Shown here in pieces: positions 9,089 through 17,327 of a stretch of 64,000 bases of DNA (the stretch's first letter is position 1; every line of letters begins with the position of its first letter). Source of the stretch: Flavobacteriales bacterium (GTDB lineage: Bacteria > Bacteroidota > Bacteroidia > Flavobacteriales_D > Crocinitomicaceae); the NCBI GenBank assembly GCA_947497485.1, contig CANMHB010000002.1, positions 62,001 to 126,000 on the forward strand. The letters run 5' to 3'. The notes beneath the pieces were generated by a model, which saw only the letters and a program-made list of their open reading frames with translations, did no database searches and was not told the DNA's origin. Position numbers and translations under genes: made by a program.

Positions 9089-9751
9089 TTGATTAATCGC
9101 ATTTTTATATCAAGAAACCAAGAAGACTGCGGTCAACTTGTGACTTTTTGTAATAATCATAATCTTATTTTAACTGCAAAATCACTAATTGAATTTTCAG
9201 CAATTGATTTTAAAATTGAGGATTCATACGACGTAATTTTTTTTGGGAGTATTCGTGCAGCTGATTTCTTTTTCAAAAAAAGTGTCATAAATTCACATTC
9301 CGAAATTGCCTGCATTGGTTCCGAAACTGCCACAAAACTTTCAGAAAGAGGATTCAAAGTTAACTTTATTGGTTCCTATTCTGGAAGCCCTAAAATTGTT
9401 GCTGCAGAATTTAAACATTGGCTTAATGACCGTATGGTACTGATTCCACATTCCTCAGCTAGTTTGCTTTCAATTACTGAGTTTTTGAACCCTGAACAAT
9501 ACAAAACGATTGAGGTTTATAAAACAGTATTAAAATCGATTTCAATTTCTGATTGTGACTGTTATGTTTTTACAAGTCCAAGTAATGTTCAATCATTTCT
9601 TTTATCAAATGAAGCGACTAAATTGAACAACGTAATAGCTTGGGGTAAAAGCACGGAAAACGAACTTGTTAAAAACAAAATTCCCGTCATGAAAACACTT
9701 CAGACGGGAACTATGATTGAATTAGAAAATTTTCTAGTATCGGTTATTTGA
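9089..9751 (+). CDS. hemD: Uroporphyrinogen-III synthase
   Basis: HemD closes hydroxymethylbilane with inversion of ring D to give uroporphyrinogen III. The 220-residue sequence is divergent, as the family always is, but shows the two-domain pattern: DVIFFGSIRAADFF, IACIGSETATKLSERG, and YVFTSPSNVQSF with IAWGKSTENEL. Its start is a TTG directly abutting the hemC TAA, and there is no ATG nearby. The position after hemA-hemC supports the call. The 3' end overlaps the convergent TPR gene by eight bases. Confidence 0.88.
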   Translation: MINRIFISRNQEDCGQLVTFCNNHNLILTAKSLIEFSAIDFKIEDSYDVIFFGSIRAADFFFKKSVINSHSEIACIGSETATKLSERGFKVNFIGSYSGSPKIVAAEFKHWLNDRMVLIPHSSASLLSITEFLNPEQYKTIEVYKTVLKSISISDCDCYVFTSPSNVQSFLLSNEATKLNNVIAWGKSTENELVKNKIPVMKTLQTGTMIELENFLVSVI

Positions 9752-11348
9752 TTTTAAAAAATCCTTTCGCTTGCGCGTCAGCAGGATCTAAATCTAATAC
9801 AATTTGCCAATATTGTTTCGCTTTGTCTGGGTTTTTAGCAGTTGAACTAACATAATAATCACCGCAATATTTTGCAGATTCCATTACCATTTTTTTGTTG
9901 GCATTAGAACCTCTCTCTTCGGGTTTAACTAATTCCAATACTTTCTCATAGGAAGGTTGCGCTAACCATTTTTCATTATTTAAATCTTGCTGTAATAAAG
10001 TTCGTGCTCTCCACCAGTAGCCTGGGGCATAAGATGGGGACAGTTTATTAACATGTAAGAAAGCCGTATCAGCCAAAACATAATTTTTCGGACCAAAATA
10101 GTAAGCTTTACCTAATTCAAATTCTTCAGCAGGAGAAAGCTTGGTAGATTGACTTTTAAAAGTGTAATATTCAATTGCTTTATCATATTTTTTCGCTTTA
10201 AAATACATTTTAGCGATATCTCCTGAAAGTTCTTTAGCCAATTCCGGATTCAATTTTGAAGCTTTTTCAAATTCTAAAATTGCCAGTGAGTCAGAACCCG
10301 TTTTAGAGTAAAGAATTCCTTTGTTTTTGATGTCAAGCCATTGAATTTTATCCGCTGGTGCATTCGCAAAGAATTGATCCATTGCTACTAATCCTTTCTT
10401 ATAACCATCTGGATCTGTTGTACATTCAACATACGAATACCCTAACATACGATCCGTATAGAAATTCTTGAATCCATTCGCATTCAAATTATTAATTTCA
10501 TCAATTACCTCACAATATTGCTTCCCAAGAAACATGGCTGAGGCATAACGATATCTCGCTTCGATTGAATTGTTTAGTTTCAGATACTTCTTCCAATTTT
10601 CAATTGCCTTTTTAGGTTGATTAAATTTCATATTCAACTCTGCATTTTCACGATAAGCAGGAGCATATGTTGAATCTACTAATTTAGCTTCATTGTATTT
10701 TTTTTGAGCTTCATCTGGACTCTGGGCACGTTGATAAATAATGGCAACACGAACAATACCACGTGGCGATTTAGGATTAATTTCTAAAACCTTATTGTAA
10801 CTCTTAATTGCATTGGAAGCATTGTTTGGTGTTTTCTCATATTGCGCATCACCTAAAAGAAGATAATTTTCCTCGTTATTCGGTTCTTTCAAAATTGCTT
10901 CGTTCAACAATGTTATGGCCTCGTCTAAGTTTTTCTTTTCTGATTTAATATAAATGGTAGCGATACCTCGTCGAACTTCTGCATTTTTTAGATTGTCTTT
11001 CTTGGATTTTGTAGCCAATAATGCTTTTTCAAACTCTAGTTTTGCTCCATCAGCATTTCCATTCAAATAAATAGCACATCCATTTCCTACCAAAGAAAGA
11101 GGGCTCAAATTATCCATCTGAAATCCCTTTGCCCAAATCATTTTTGCTGAGTCAATTTCTCCTTTAACCATGTAGTATTGTCCAAAGTAAAAATAATTGT
11201 CTCCAATATTGGGTTCTCTCGCGATTAATGCATTAAAGTCATTCAAGGCATCGGAGTATCGTTCATTGTCCGTTTTTCGAATAGCATCTTTTAAGGTTTG
11301 TCCAAAAGTTATAAATGCTGTAAGAATAAATAAGGTCGTTAATTTCAT
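9744..11348 (-). CDS. Exported TPR-repeat protein
   Basis: The 534-residue protein has a signal peptide (MKLTTLFILTAFITFGQ) followed by at least ten tetratricopeptide-like helical repeats, for example the segments around residues 25-60, 160-225 and 355-400. Such solenoids bind other proteins in the periplasm or at the outer membrane. It sits at the end of the exb/tonB/PstS-like block, an arrangement I recall in many Bacteroidota, but it has its own promoter. Partner and exact role are unknown. Confidence 0.85.
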   Translation of the reverse strand: MKLTTLFILTAFITFGQTLKDAIRKTDNERYSDALNDFNALIAREPNIGDNYFYFGQYYMVKGEIDSAKMIWAKGFQMDNLSPLSLVGNGCAIYLNGNADGAKLEFEKALLATKSKKDNLKNAEVRRGIATIYIKSEKKNLDEAITLLNEAILKEPNNEENYLLLGDAQYEKTPNNASNAIKSYNKVLEINPKSPRGIVRVAIIYQRAQSPDEAQKKYNEAKLVDSTYAPAYRENAELNMKFNQPKKAIENWKKYLKLNNSIEARYRYASAMFLGKQYCEVIDEINNLNANGFKNFYTDRMLGYSYVECTTDPDGYKKGLVAMDQFFANAPADKIQWLDIKNKGILYSKTGSDSLAILEFEKASKLNPELAKELSGDIAKMYFKAKKYDKAIEYYTFKSQSTKLSPAEEFELGKAYYFGPKNYVLADTAFLHVNKLSPSYAPGYWWRARTLLQQDLNNEKWLAQPSYEKVLELVKPEERGSNANKKMVMESAKYCGDYYVSSTAKNPDKAKQYWQIVLDLDPADAQAKGFFKIK

Positions 11349-11384
11349 TTTATATGTTTTTAAATCTCTTTACAATTCGCTTGC

Positions 11385-11414
11385 CAAAATTATAACATCA
11401 ATCCGTTTTGACAA
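11385..11414 (-). promoter_or_regulatory. Promoter of the TPR gene
   Basis: On the minus strand TTG (11414-11412), a 19-base spacer and TAATTTTG (11392-11385) match the Bacteroidota consensus. It lies 36 bases upstream of the TPR gene start, after the stop codon of the PstS-like gene. Confidence 0.7.
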
Positions 11415-11434
11415 TAAAATCGACTTTTTATTTT

Positions 11435-12349
11435 CTATTCAGTTGAAATTTGGATAAGTCGAATTGGTGATCTAGCTGGAACAAGTTCAGATTTTTGAAT
11501 CAATAATTGACCTTTTTCACCTATCATAAAATTGACAAATCCAGAATTTATTCCCGATCGTGGGGCCCAATTGATCATCCAGATTTCCCTTGTCAACGGA
11601 TACTCGAACGTGTATATTACACCAGGATAAGGTTGAAAATAATCCGACTTTTCGTTTTTAGCAACATGCATCACCTTGATGCTATCTAAAAAATTCATGA
11701 CTTCAAAATCATCTTCATCTGAAACCCAATTAAGTCCGATTACACCAATTGCTGACTTATTCTTCTTAACAAAATCAATGACTTCCTTATTTGAATTTAC
11801 GGCAAAGACATTTTTGGATAACTTTTCAGCTTTAGTTAATTCAAGCATATAATTGAAATTGGCGGAATTTTGTTTGTCGAAAACGACTTTAATTTCTTGT
11901 TTCGATGTATTCCAAGCATTCTTTTTTCCAATAAGGATTTGTTTTAAAGTCTCAACAGTTATAGTTGTATCCTTGTTTTCAGGGTTAATTATTAATGCAA
12001 CTCCATCGATAGCAATTTTATCACTTCGAACTTCTATTTGGCGACTTTTTAGGATCTTTTTTTCCTTCTCGTTTAAATCTCGCGAAATACAAATTGTTTT
12101 AATTTTCCCCTCATAAAATTTTTGAATGATATCACCTTCTGCCATGTATTCTGGCTGTATATCGGCGGCAGGTGCAAAACTCTCGAATGTTTCACACGAG
12201 GTTTCAAAAAGAGGCTTAAATGATTCTTCGACCATTATTTTTGCGATCCCACTTTTGCATGTGTCTTTCTGTTTTGTTGAACCTCCGTCACCACAAGCTG
12301 TAAGAATAGAAATTAAAACTGAAACAAGGAAAATCTTTTTATTCTTCAT
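11435..12349 (-). CDS. PstS-like phosphate-type substrate-binding lipoprotein
   Basis: This is a periplasmic binding protein of the PstS/PBP2 type with about 304 residues. The lipobox ILTAC lies about 20 residues after the ATG at 12349 (MKNKKIFLVS), which I prefer to the ORF start at 12400 because the lipoprotein signal then begins at the N-terminus. The body contains patterns of the family (GVALIINPEN, LKQILIGKKNAW). No PstC, PstA or PstB permease genes are near. In Bacteroidota such proteins travel with exbB-exbD-tonB, so a role in the energised outer membrane rather than classical ABC import is possible. It overlaps the upstream small gene by 11 bases. Confidence 0.8.
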   Translation of the reverse strand: MKNKKIFLVSVLISILTACGDGGSTKQKDTCKSGIAKIMVEESFKPLFETSCETFESFAPAADIQPEYMAEGDIIQKFYEGKIKTICISRDLNEKEKKILKSRQIEVRSDKIAIDGVALIINPENKDTTITVETLKQILIGKKNAWNTSKQEIKVVFDKQNSANFNYMLELTKAEKLSKNVFAVNSNKEVIDFVKKNKSAIGVIGLNWVSDEDDFEVMNFLDSIKVMHVAKNEKSDYFQPYPGVIYTFEYPLTREIWMINWAPRSGINSGFVNFMIGEKGQLLIQKSELVPARSPIRLIQISTE

Positions 12350-12542
12350 CGTTTTGAATTTTAAATTGCTTGTATGCTCGGTAAATTCGAAATAGCGCAT
12401 ACAATATAAATATAACGCTTAAAATTATTCTTTTATTGCCGTAAAGAACTTCCTCTTTGACATTTGTAAAAATTAAAAAATAAGCGAAAACAAGGCAAGT
12501 AATTATTGAAACAGAAGCGATTGATAAATTAACGTATTTCAT
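12339..12542 (-). CDS. Small membrane protein of unknown function
   Basis: The protein has 67 residues and two predicted membrane helices (about residues 5-27, ASVSIITCLVFAYFLIF, and 37-55), ending in a short charged tail. The gene lies between tonB and the PstS-like gene and overlaps the latter by 11 bases, which supports it being real and translationally coupled. A strong terminator hairpin separates it from tonB. I do not recognise a family beyond its recurrent position in this kind of locus. Confidence 0.7.
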   Translation of the reverse strand: MKYVNLSIASVSIITCLVFAYFLIFTNVKEEVLYGNKRIILSVIFILYALFRIYRAYKQFKIQNDEE

Positions 12543-12554
12543 TTTTTTCTTTTT

Positions 12555-12590
12555 AAAAAAATCCCCGAGAGAAAAAAATTCAATCGGGGA
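12555..12590 (-). terminator. Intrinsic terminator after tonB
   Basis: On the minus strand the stem TCCCCGA (12590-12584) pairs with TCGGGGA (12568-12562) across a 15-base loop and is followed by a run of seven T (12561-12555). It begins 28 bases after the tonB stop codon and precedes the small membrane protein gene. Confidence 0.8.
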
Positions 12591-12617
12591 CTAATATTCT
12601 TTAATAACTAAAAAGTA

Positions 12618-13472
12618 TTACTCAAGCGCAAAACTTATTGGTAAGGTGTTCCATTGACGTACCTGCTTACCAGCATTTTTAGCTGATTTCCAGTTTGGCA
12701 TATTACTAACAACCTTCACTGCTTCTTTGTCACATTCGGCGCATCCAGGGATACCTCTAACCACTGAAACATTACTTACTTGTCCGTTCTTTTCAACAAC
12801 GAATTTCAATGTAACTTTTCCTTGTATTCCTAATTCAATTGCTGAAGGAGGATAATTTAAGTGGTCTTGAATATACTTCATCATTGCTGGGTAACCACCA
12901 GGATATTCTGCATCTTCCTCAACAAATGTCAATACCTCTTCAGGTTTTTCTTCTACAACCTGTGGTTTAACCTCTTCTTCAACTGGGGCTTCGAAAGAAT
13001 CCTCACTTCCTTCAACATCTTGTTTTCCTACTTTAATGTTTTCATCTGGAATTACAACCTCATCAGTAACCTCTTCATCAACAACTACTGGAGCAACGAA
13101 TTTTACAATTTTTTCCGTTGGTGGAGCTGGTGGTGGTGGTGGCGGAGGAGGTGTATCATCTTTCGGCGGCGGAGCAACCGTAAATGTAGAATCTACTTTT
13201 GGTGCATCAATAACCTTATCTTTTGGAAGATTTTTTACAAAAACATATGATGCGAAAGCAGCACCCAAAAGAAGAATAAAACCAAAAAGAATAATAACTA
13301 ACCTTTTGTCATAGTCTCTCCTAAGAACATAAGCTCCGTATGCACGATTTCGTTGTTCAAAAACGATTTCGTTTCTTACGTTTGAAGTAACTTGTTGCCA
13401 ACGTCTAGCGGTGAAATAATCATACAACGAAAGAGATGCAACTAGGGCAATAATAACGAATGGAACTATCAT
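12618..13472 (-). CDS. tonB: TonB energy-transducing protein
   Basis: TonB spans the periplasm and passes inner-membrane proton-motive energy from ExbB/ExbD to outer-membrane receptors. The 284-residue protein has a membrane helix near residues 60-80 (VIILFGFILLLGAAFASYVF), a proline-rich spacer near 110-125 with a run of eight Pro, an acidic Glu/Val-rich stretch, and the TonB C-terminal domain (YPGGYPAMMKYIQDHL, GKVTLKFVVEKNG) in the last 90 residues. The N-terminal part before the helix is longer than in enterobacteria, as usual in Bacteroidota. It follows two exbD genes with a seven-base gap. Confidence 0.94.
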   Translation of the reverse strand: MIVPFVIIALVASLSLYDYFTARRWQQVTSNVRNEIVFEQRNRAYGAYVLRRDYDKRLVIILFGFILLLGAAFASYVFVKNLPKDKVIDAPKVDSTFTVAPPPKDDTPPPPPPPPAPPTEKIVKFVAPVVVDEEVTDEVVIPDENIKVGKQDVEGSEDSFEAPVEEEVKPQVVEEKPEEVLTFVEEDAEYPGGYPAMMKYIQDHLNYPPSAIELGIQGKVTLKFVVEKNGQVSNVSVVRGIPGCAECDKEAVKVVSNMPNWKSAKNAGKQVRQWNTLPISFALE

Positions 13473-13479
13473 GGCTATA

Positions 13480-14115
13480 TTATTTAAGTTTTTCCTTCAA
13501 CAGCTCGAGCTCGCCTCCCATCATTTCAACTGGAGCAATTACTCCAATTTCGGCTATTTTAAGTTCGTCAATTAAATCGATGAAGTTTTTACAAGTAGCT
13601 TTATCATCTGTTTTGATCAATACTTTCAATGCCTGGTCTTTCTTTTTGAGCTCTGTCAGCATATTTACGTAAACGCTATCTTGTATCTGTTTATTGTCTA
13701 GTTTTTTCTTAAGCTCTTGTTTTCCACTTAAAACATATGCATTTCCTTCAGCTAGAAGTTTCCTTACACCGTCAGGCCCGAAGTTTGTCTCCTCCAATTT
13801 AGTTGGACCCTTCGGTCCAGGTGCACTTTTTGGATAGTATTCACCTGAATAATAAAATAGTTTATCTTCCGAAACAAGGAAAGTAATTGCATTATTGATT
13901 TTAGGTCCATCAACGATATCGTTGTCTTCAACTTTTGCTGGATAAACCAAACTCATTACTTTGGGCTTACTGAACGTAGAGGTCAATACGAAGAAGGTTA
14001 GTAACAAGAAAGCTAAGTCCACCATCGGCGTCATGTCGACGCGTGTAGAACCTTTTTTCGCTCGTTTTTTCCCTTTTGCGTGGCCACCGCCACCACTATC
14101 TGCTATTTCTGCCAT
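13480..14115 (-). CDS. exbD: ExbD/TolR-family biopolymer transporter (second copy)
   Basis: ExbD is the periplasmic-facing partner of the ExbB proton channel. The 211-residue protein carries the signature RVDMTPMVDLAFLLLTFFVLTSTF; the Asp of MVDLAFLLL in the single membrane helix is the residue that responds to proton flow. The Gly/His/Lys-rich N-terminus (GGGGHAKGKKRAKKG) is cytoplasmic and positively charged. It differs enough from the preceding exbD to suggest a heterodimer, which is the usual arrangement in this phylum. Gaps of six and seven bases separate it from its neighbours. Confidence 0.94.
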   Translation of the reverse strand: MAEIADSGGGGHAKGKKRAKKGSTRVDMTPMVDLAFLLLTFFVLTSTFSKPKVMSLVYPAKVEDNDIVDGPKINNAITFLVSEDKLFYYSGEYYPKSAPGPKGPTKLEETNFGPDGVRKLLAEGNAYVLSGKQELKKKLDNKQIQDSVYVNMLTELKKKDQALKVLIKTDDKATCKNFIDLIDELKIAEIGVIAPVEMMGGELELLKEKLK

Positions 14116-14121
14116 TTCAAA

Positions 14122-14787
14122 TTAGTTTTTAGGTGGCATCTCCATGGATGTCACGAAATTTAAATTATTCAAATTCAGATCTCTAAAAACATCGATTACC
14201 TTTTGAGCGTTGACATACAATGTTTGGCTATCAACACGTAAGATAAATTTTGGTTTAAAGTCGTTGGCATCAGGGTTGTCACCTTTCAATTTTGCTTCTT
14301 CAAAAAGTGTTTTACCTGTGTTCAACGCAGCCAAATTTCCAAAATTAATCCAGTCTTTCAATTCATTGTTTGTAGAGTCGTATGGAATTCCTAATGTTCT
14401 TGCTCTTCCTCTTTCTTCAGAAGACAAACTGATATATCCAGGGAGTTCCTTCATTGTGCACCCAAAGCTTTCCATGAAACCAAATTCTTCCATTTGTTCT
14501 TTGTTGAACCCAATCTGATATTTTCCCGACATATTTGTCAGCATTTCTTTTCGTGCTTCTGCGTTAGACATGTTAAAAAATACACGCCCACCCTTGTCAA
14601 CAGTTACCATGATTAAATTCGAAGGAATGATTTTATCACTGACACTGCTAGGGGTTGTAACCTGAACTGGTTCAGACGAACGAAACGAAGCCGCCAACAT
14701 GAAGAATGTTACAAGCAAGAATGCCAAGTCCACCATAGGCGTCATGTCTATGGACGGCGAACTTTTGGGCATTTTTATCTTCGGCAT
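14122..14787 (-). CDS. exbD: ExbD/TolR-family biopolymer transporter (first copy)
   Basis: This 221-residue protein has the ExbD pattern SIDMTPMVDLAFLLVTFFMLAASF near its N-terminus, with the conserved membrane Asp, and a periplasmic domain ending in YVNAQKVIDVFRDLNL, the region that contacts the peptidoglycan or TonB. Compared with enterobacterial ExbD (about 140 residues) it contains an insertion of roughly 70 residues in the periplasmic part. It lies between exbB and the second exbD within one operon. Confidence 0.94.
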   Translation of the reverse strand: MPKIKMPKSSPSIDMTPMVDLAFLLVTFFMLAASFRSSEPVQVTTPSSVSDKIIPSNLIMVTVDKGGRVFFNMSNAEARKEMLTNMSGKYQIGFNKEQMEEFGFMESFGCTMKELPGYISLSSEERGRARTLGIPYDSTNNELKDWINFGNLAALNTGKTLFEEAKLKGDNPDANDFKPKFILRVDSQTLYVNAQKVIDVFRDLNLNNLNFVTSMEMPPKN

Positions 14788-14821
14788 TGCTTATTTTTTA
14801 AAGTAAAAACTCGTTTCTTTC

Positions 14822-15637
14822 TTATTTATTTGAAGCTGAAAAATCTTGTACGATTGTAAAGCTTGCTTCATCAATGCTATAAGTCATCGCGTCAATTTTT
14901 GTTGAGAAAAAGTTGAACATGATGATAGCAATTGTTGAACCAGTAATCCCAAGTGCTGTATTAATCAAGGCCTCAGAGATACCAGTAGAAAGAGCTGCTG
15001 TATCGGGAGAACCCTGTGACATCGCCGCGAATGAACGGATCATACCAAGCACCGTTCCGATTAGACCGATTAATGTCGCAATTGACGCACAAGTAGAAAG
15101 AACAACTAAGTTTTTAGACAACATTGGTAATTCTAAAGCTGTAGCCTCTTCAAGTTCTTTTTTCAATGATTCAACTTTTTGTTCTTTGTCCATAGAATTG
15201 TCGTTAACAACATGCTCATATTTAACCAAACCAGCACGAACAACATTTGCCAAAGATCCTTTTTGCTTATCGCACTCAGCTACAGCAGTTTCTAAATCTT
15301 TAGATCCTAAAAGGCCTTTCACTTTTGTTACGAACGCATCAACGTTACCTTTTCCTCTTGCAATTGAAAGCGTAATTAACCTTTCGACAGAGAAAACAAT
15401 AATAATTACGTTGATTGCAACAAGAATAGGCACAATGAAACCTCCTTTGTGAATCAATCCAAAATAGTGGGCTACACCTTCTTCAACTGGCTCATTTGCC
15501 GGATCACCTCCAACGAAATTACCTTTGTCTCCGAAAACATACATGTAAATTAAAATCCCGATTGCAAGTGAAACTGCAATTGCAATTGATGCCATTAACG
15601 ATGAAAAACCACCGGCTGTTTTTTGATTTTTGCTCAT
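14822..15637 (-). CDS. exbB: ExbB/TolQ/MotA-family proton channel protein
   Basis: ExbB forms the pentameric inner-membrane channel that energises TonB. The 271-residue protein has an extra N-terminal membrane helix (residues 15-33), a second helix near 65-82, and the MotA/TolQ/ExbB domain in the last 130 residues with LSTCASIATLIGLIGTVLGMIRSF and ISEALINTALGITGSTIAI. It is the first gene of exbB-exbD-exbD-tonB. A TATATTTG element lies 46 bases upstream. Confidence 0.94.
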   Translation of the reverse strand: MSKNQKTAGGFSSLMASIAIAVSLAIGILIYMYVFGDKGNFVGGDPANEPVEEGVAHYFGLIHKGGFIVPILVAINVIIIVFSVERLITLSIARGKGNVDAFVTKVKGLLGSKDLETAVAECDKQKGSLANVVRAGLVKYEHVVNDNSMDKEQKVESLKKELEEATALELPMLSKNLVVLSTCASIATLIGLIGTVLGMIRSFAAMSQGSPDTAALSTGISEALINTALGITGSTIAIIMFNFFSTKIDAMTYSIDEASFTIVQDFSASNK

Positions 15638-15682
15638 AACTTTCGATTTTATTATTCCTTTTTTAATTTTTAGTTAACGCGT

Positions 15683-15690
15683 CAAATATA
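15683..15690 (-). promoter_or_regulatory. Possible -7 element of the exbB operon
   Basis: The minus strand reads TATATTTG (15690-15683), an exact TAnnTTTG match, 46 bases before the exbB start. I do not see a clear TTG at the proper distance upstream. The rest of the 206-base gap between exbB and rseP contains only AT-rich sequence and a 12-base palindrome (CTCTAATTAGAG, 15786-15797). Confidence 0.45.
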
Positions 15691-15843
15691 TAAAAAATGT
15701 TTGAAAAGCTATATTAATTCATTATTAAGACAATTTTTGTTCCTAATAATATTTTCATATCAATACTGATTTCTATCTAATACACCTCTAATTAGAGAAG
15801 GTTCAAAAAAACTAGAAAATTTTTAGTTGATGGAATAGCTTTT

Positions 15844-17238
15844 TTAAAATAACCAGCGCAACAGGTCGTTTCCATTGGCATAAATCATAAGGCCAAGCAA
15901 AAGGACAATTCCAACATATTGCGCATATTCTAGGATTTTCTGAGGAGCTTCCTTGCCTGTAATCATTTCATATAATAGAAAGACAACATGTCCACCATCC
16001 AATGCTGGAATTGGTAAAATATTCATAAAAGCCAATACGATTGAAAGCAATGCTGTATTCATCCAAAAGGATTGCCAGTCCCAAATCGGAGGAAACATAT
16101 TTCCAATGGATGCAAAACCTCCGATGGATGTAGCGCCTTTTTTAGTGAAAACAAATTTAAATTGCGAAACATAATCAGAAAGCGTATTGGACCCAAACTG
16201 AACACCAATAGCTATACTCTCTCCAAAACCATAATTTTTTGTCTGAATTGCGGTTGAATCAATAATAACTTTCGCATTCGTTTGAAATCCAATTGTTCCA
16301 TCGGGTTTTACCGTAGATTTTAATTTTAGACTATCCTTTCCTCTCAATATAATCAACTCTGCTGATTTCCCCTTGCAATTATATAGTTCACTTTGTAAAT
16401 CGTCAAAATAAACGATTGACTTATTATTTACTGACAATAGCTTATCGTCTTTTTTGAGCCCAGCTTTTTCAGCTGGAGTGCCAGATAAAACATCAGCAAC
16501 AATATTTGCTTTTGAGCGCAATCCAAAGGCAGGAAGAGCTCCGGCTTGAAAAAGTTCTTGATCAATTTCTTTCGGAAGCAAAATATTTTCGATGGAACCA
16601 TCTTCGTGCTGAATTTTTAATTTGCGAGAATCGCGTAAAAGAATTCCTTTATTTAAATCATCAAGGTTTAATACTTTTTGTCCTTCAAGTTCTAGAACAA
16701 TGTCCCCGGATTGAATATTATATTTTTTTAAATAGGGATGAATACTCAATCCTTTTTGAAGTTTCTCTTGTTTTAATTCAGTTAAACCCCAAGTAAATAC
16801 AACTCCTATGTAAATGATGTATCCCAAAATTAAATTTACAGTAACACCCCCTATCATAATGATTAAACGCTGCCATGCCTTTTTTGAGCGGAACTCCCAA
16901 GGTTGGGCCGGTTGTTTCATTTGCTCAGTATCCATCGATTCATCGATCATACCAGCAATTTTAACGTAACCTCCAAGGGGTAACCACCCAAGTCCCCACT
17001 CAGTTGAATGTTGATCTTCACTCCATTCTTTCGGTGTATCTTTAGTAAACCAAGCTGTCTTTTTTACACCATTTACTTTTTTATAACGAAATAAAGATAA
17101 CCAAGGGTTAAAGAATAAATAGAACTTTTCGATTCTCGTTTTGAATAATTTGGCCGGTAAAAAATGGCCCAATTCATGAAGGGTAACCAAAATTGCAAGT
17201 GATAAAAATAATTGTGCAGCTTTAATCCAGAAATCCAT
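15844..17238 (-). CDS. rseP: RseP-type site-2 zinc metalloprotease
   Basis: This intramembrane protease cleaves anti-sigma factors or signal-peptide remnants within the inner membrane. HELGHF (near residue 20) is the zinc motif in helix 1; a PDZ domain spans about 205-275 (GTPAEKAGLKKDDKLLSVN); the third zinc ligand is in NILPIPALDGGH near residue 415. The length is about 464 residues from the ATG at 17238 (MDFWIKAAQ), chosen over the in-frame ATG at 17259 because that one overlaps a TATATTTG promoter element. It follows polA on the same strand. The product has the usual four helices. Confidence 0.93.
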   Translation of the reverse strand: MDFWIKAAQLFLSLAILVTLHELGHFLPAKLFKTRIEKFYLFFNPWLSLFRYKKVNGVKKTAWFTKDTPKEWSEDQHSTEWGLGWLPLGGYVKIAGMIDESMDTEQMKQPAQPWEFRSKKAWQRLIIMIGGVTVNLILGYIIYIGVVFTWGLTELKQEKLQKGLSIHPYLKKYNIQSGDIVLELEGQKVLNLDDLNKGILLRDSRKLKIQHEDGSIENILLPKEIDQELFQAGALPAFGLRSKANIVADVLSGTPAEKAGLKKDDKLLSVNNKSIVYFDDLQSELYNCKGKSAELIILRGKDSLKLKSTVKPDGTIGFQTNAKVIIDSTAIQTKNYGFGESIAIGVQFGSNTLSDYVSQFKFVFTKKGATSIGGFASIGNMFPPIWDWQSFWMNTALLSIVLAFMNILPIPALDGGHVVFLLYEMITGKEAPQKILEYAQYVGIVLLLGLMIYANGNDLLRWLF

Positions 17239-17256
17239 TTGTAAAATTTTGAAAGA

Positions 17257-17264
17257 CAAATATA
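17257..17264 (-). promoter_or_regulatory. Possible rseP promoter element
   Basis: The minus strand reads TATATTTG (17264-17257), matching TAnnTTTG, 19 bases before the rseP ATG at 17238. No clear -33 TTG was found. It lies in the 89-base gap after polA. Confidence 0.5.
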
Positions 17265-17327
17265 AGGTTTATCAATTAGTTGGGATTATGAATTGCCCGA
17301 TCCGAGTTGTATATTGAGAATTATTAA

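Noticed and set aside
11435..12349. A true high-affinity phosphate importer.
   Set aside because: PstC, PstA, PstB and PhoU are absent; the gene is linked to exbBD-tonB instead.
12861..13250. A 129-codon plus-strand reading frame extremely rich in Phe, Trp and Asn inside tonB.
   Set aside because: It is the antisense shadow of the Pro/Glu/Val-rich spacer of TonB.
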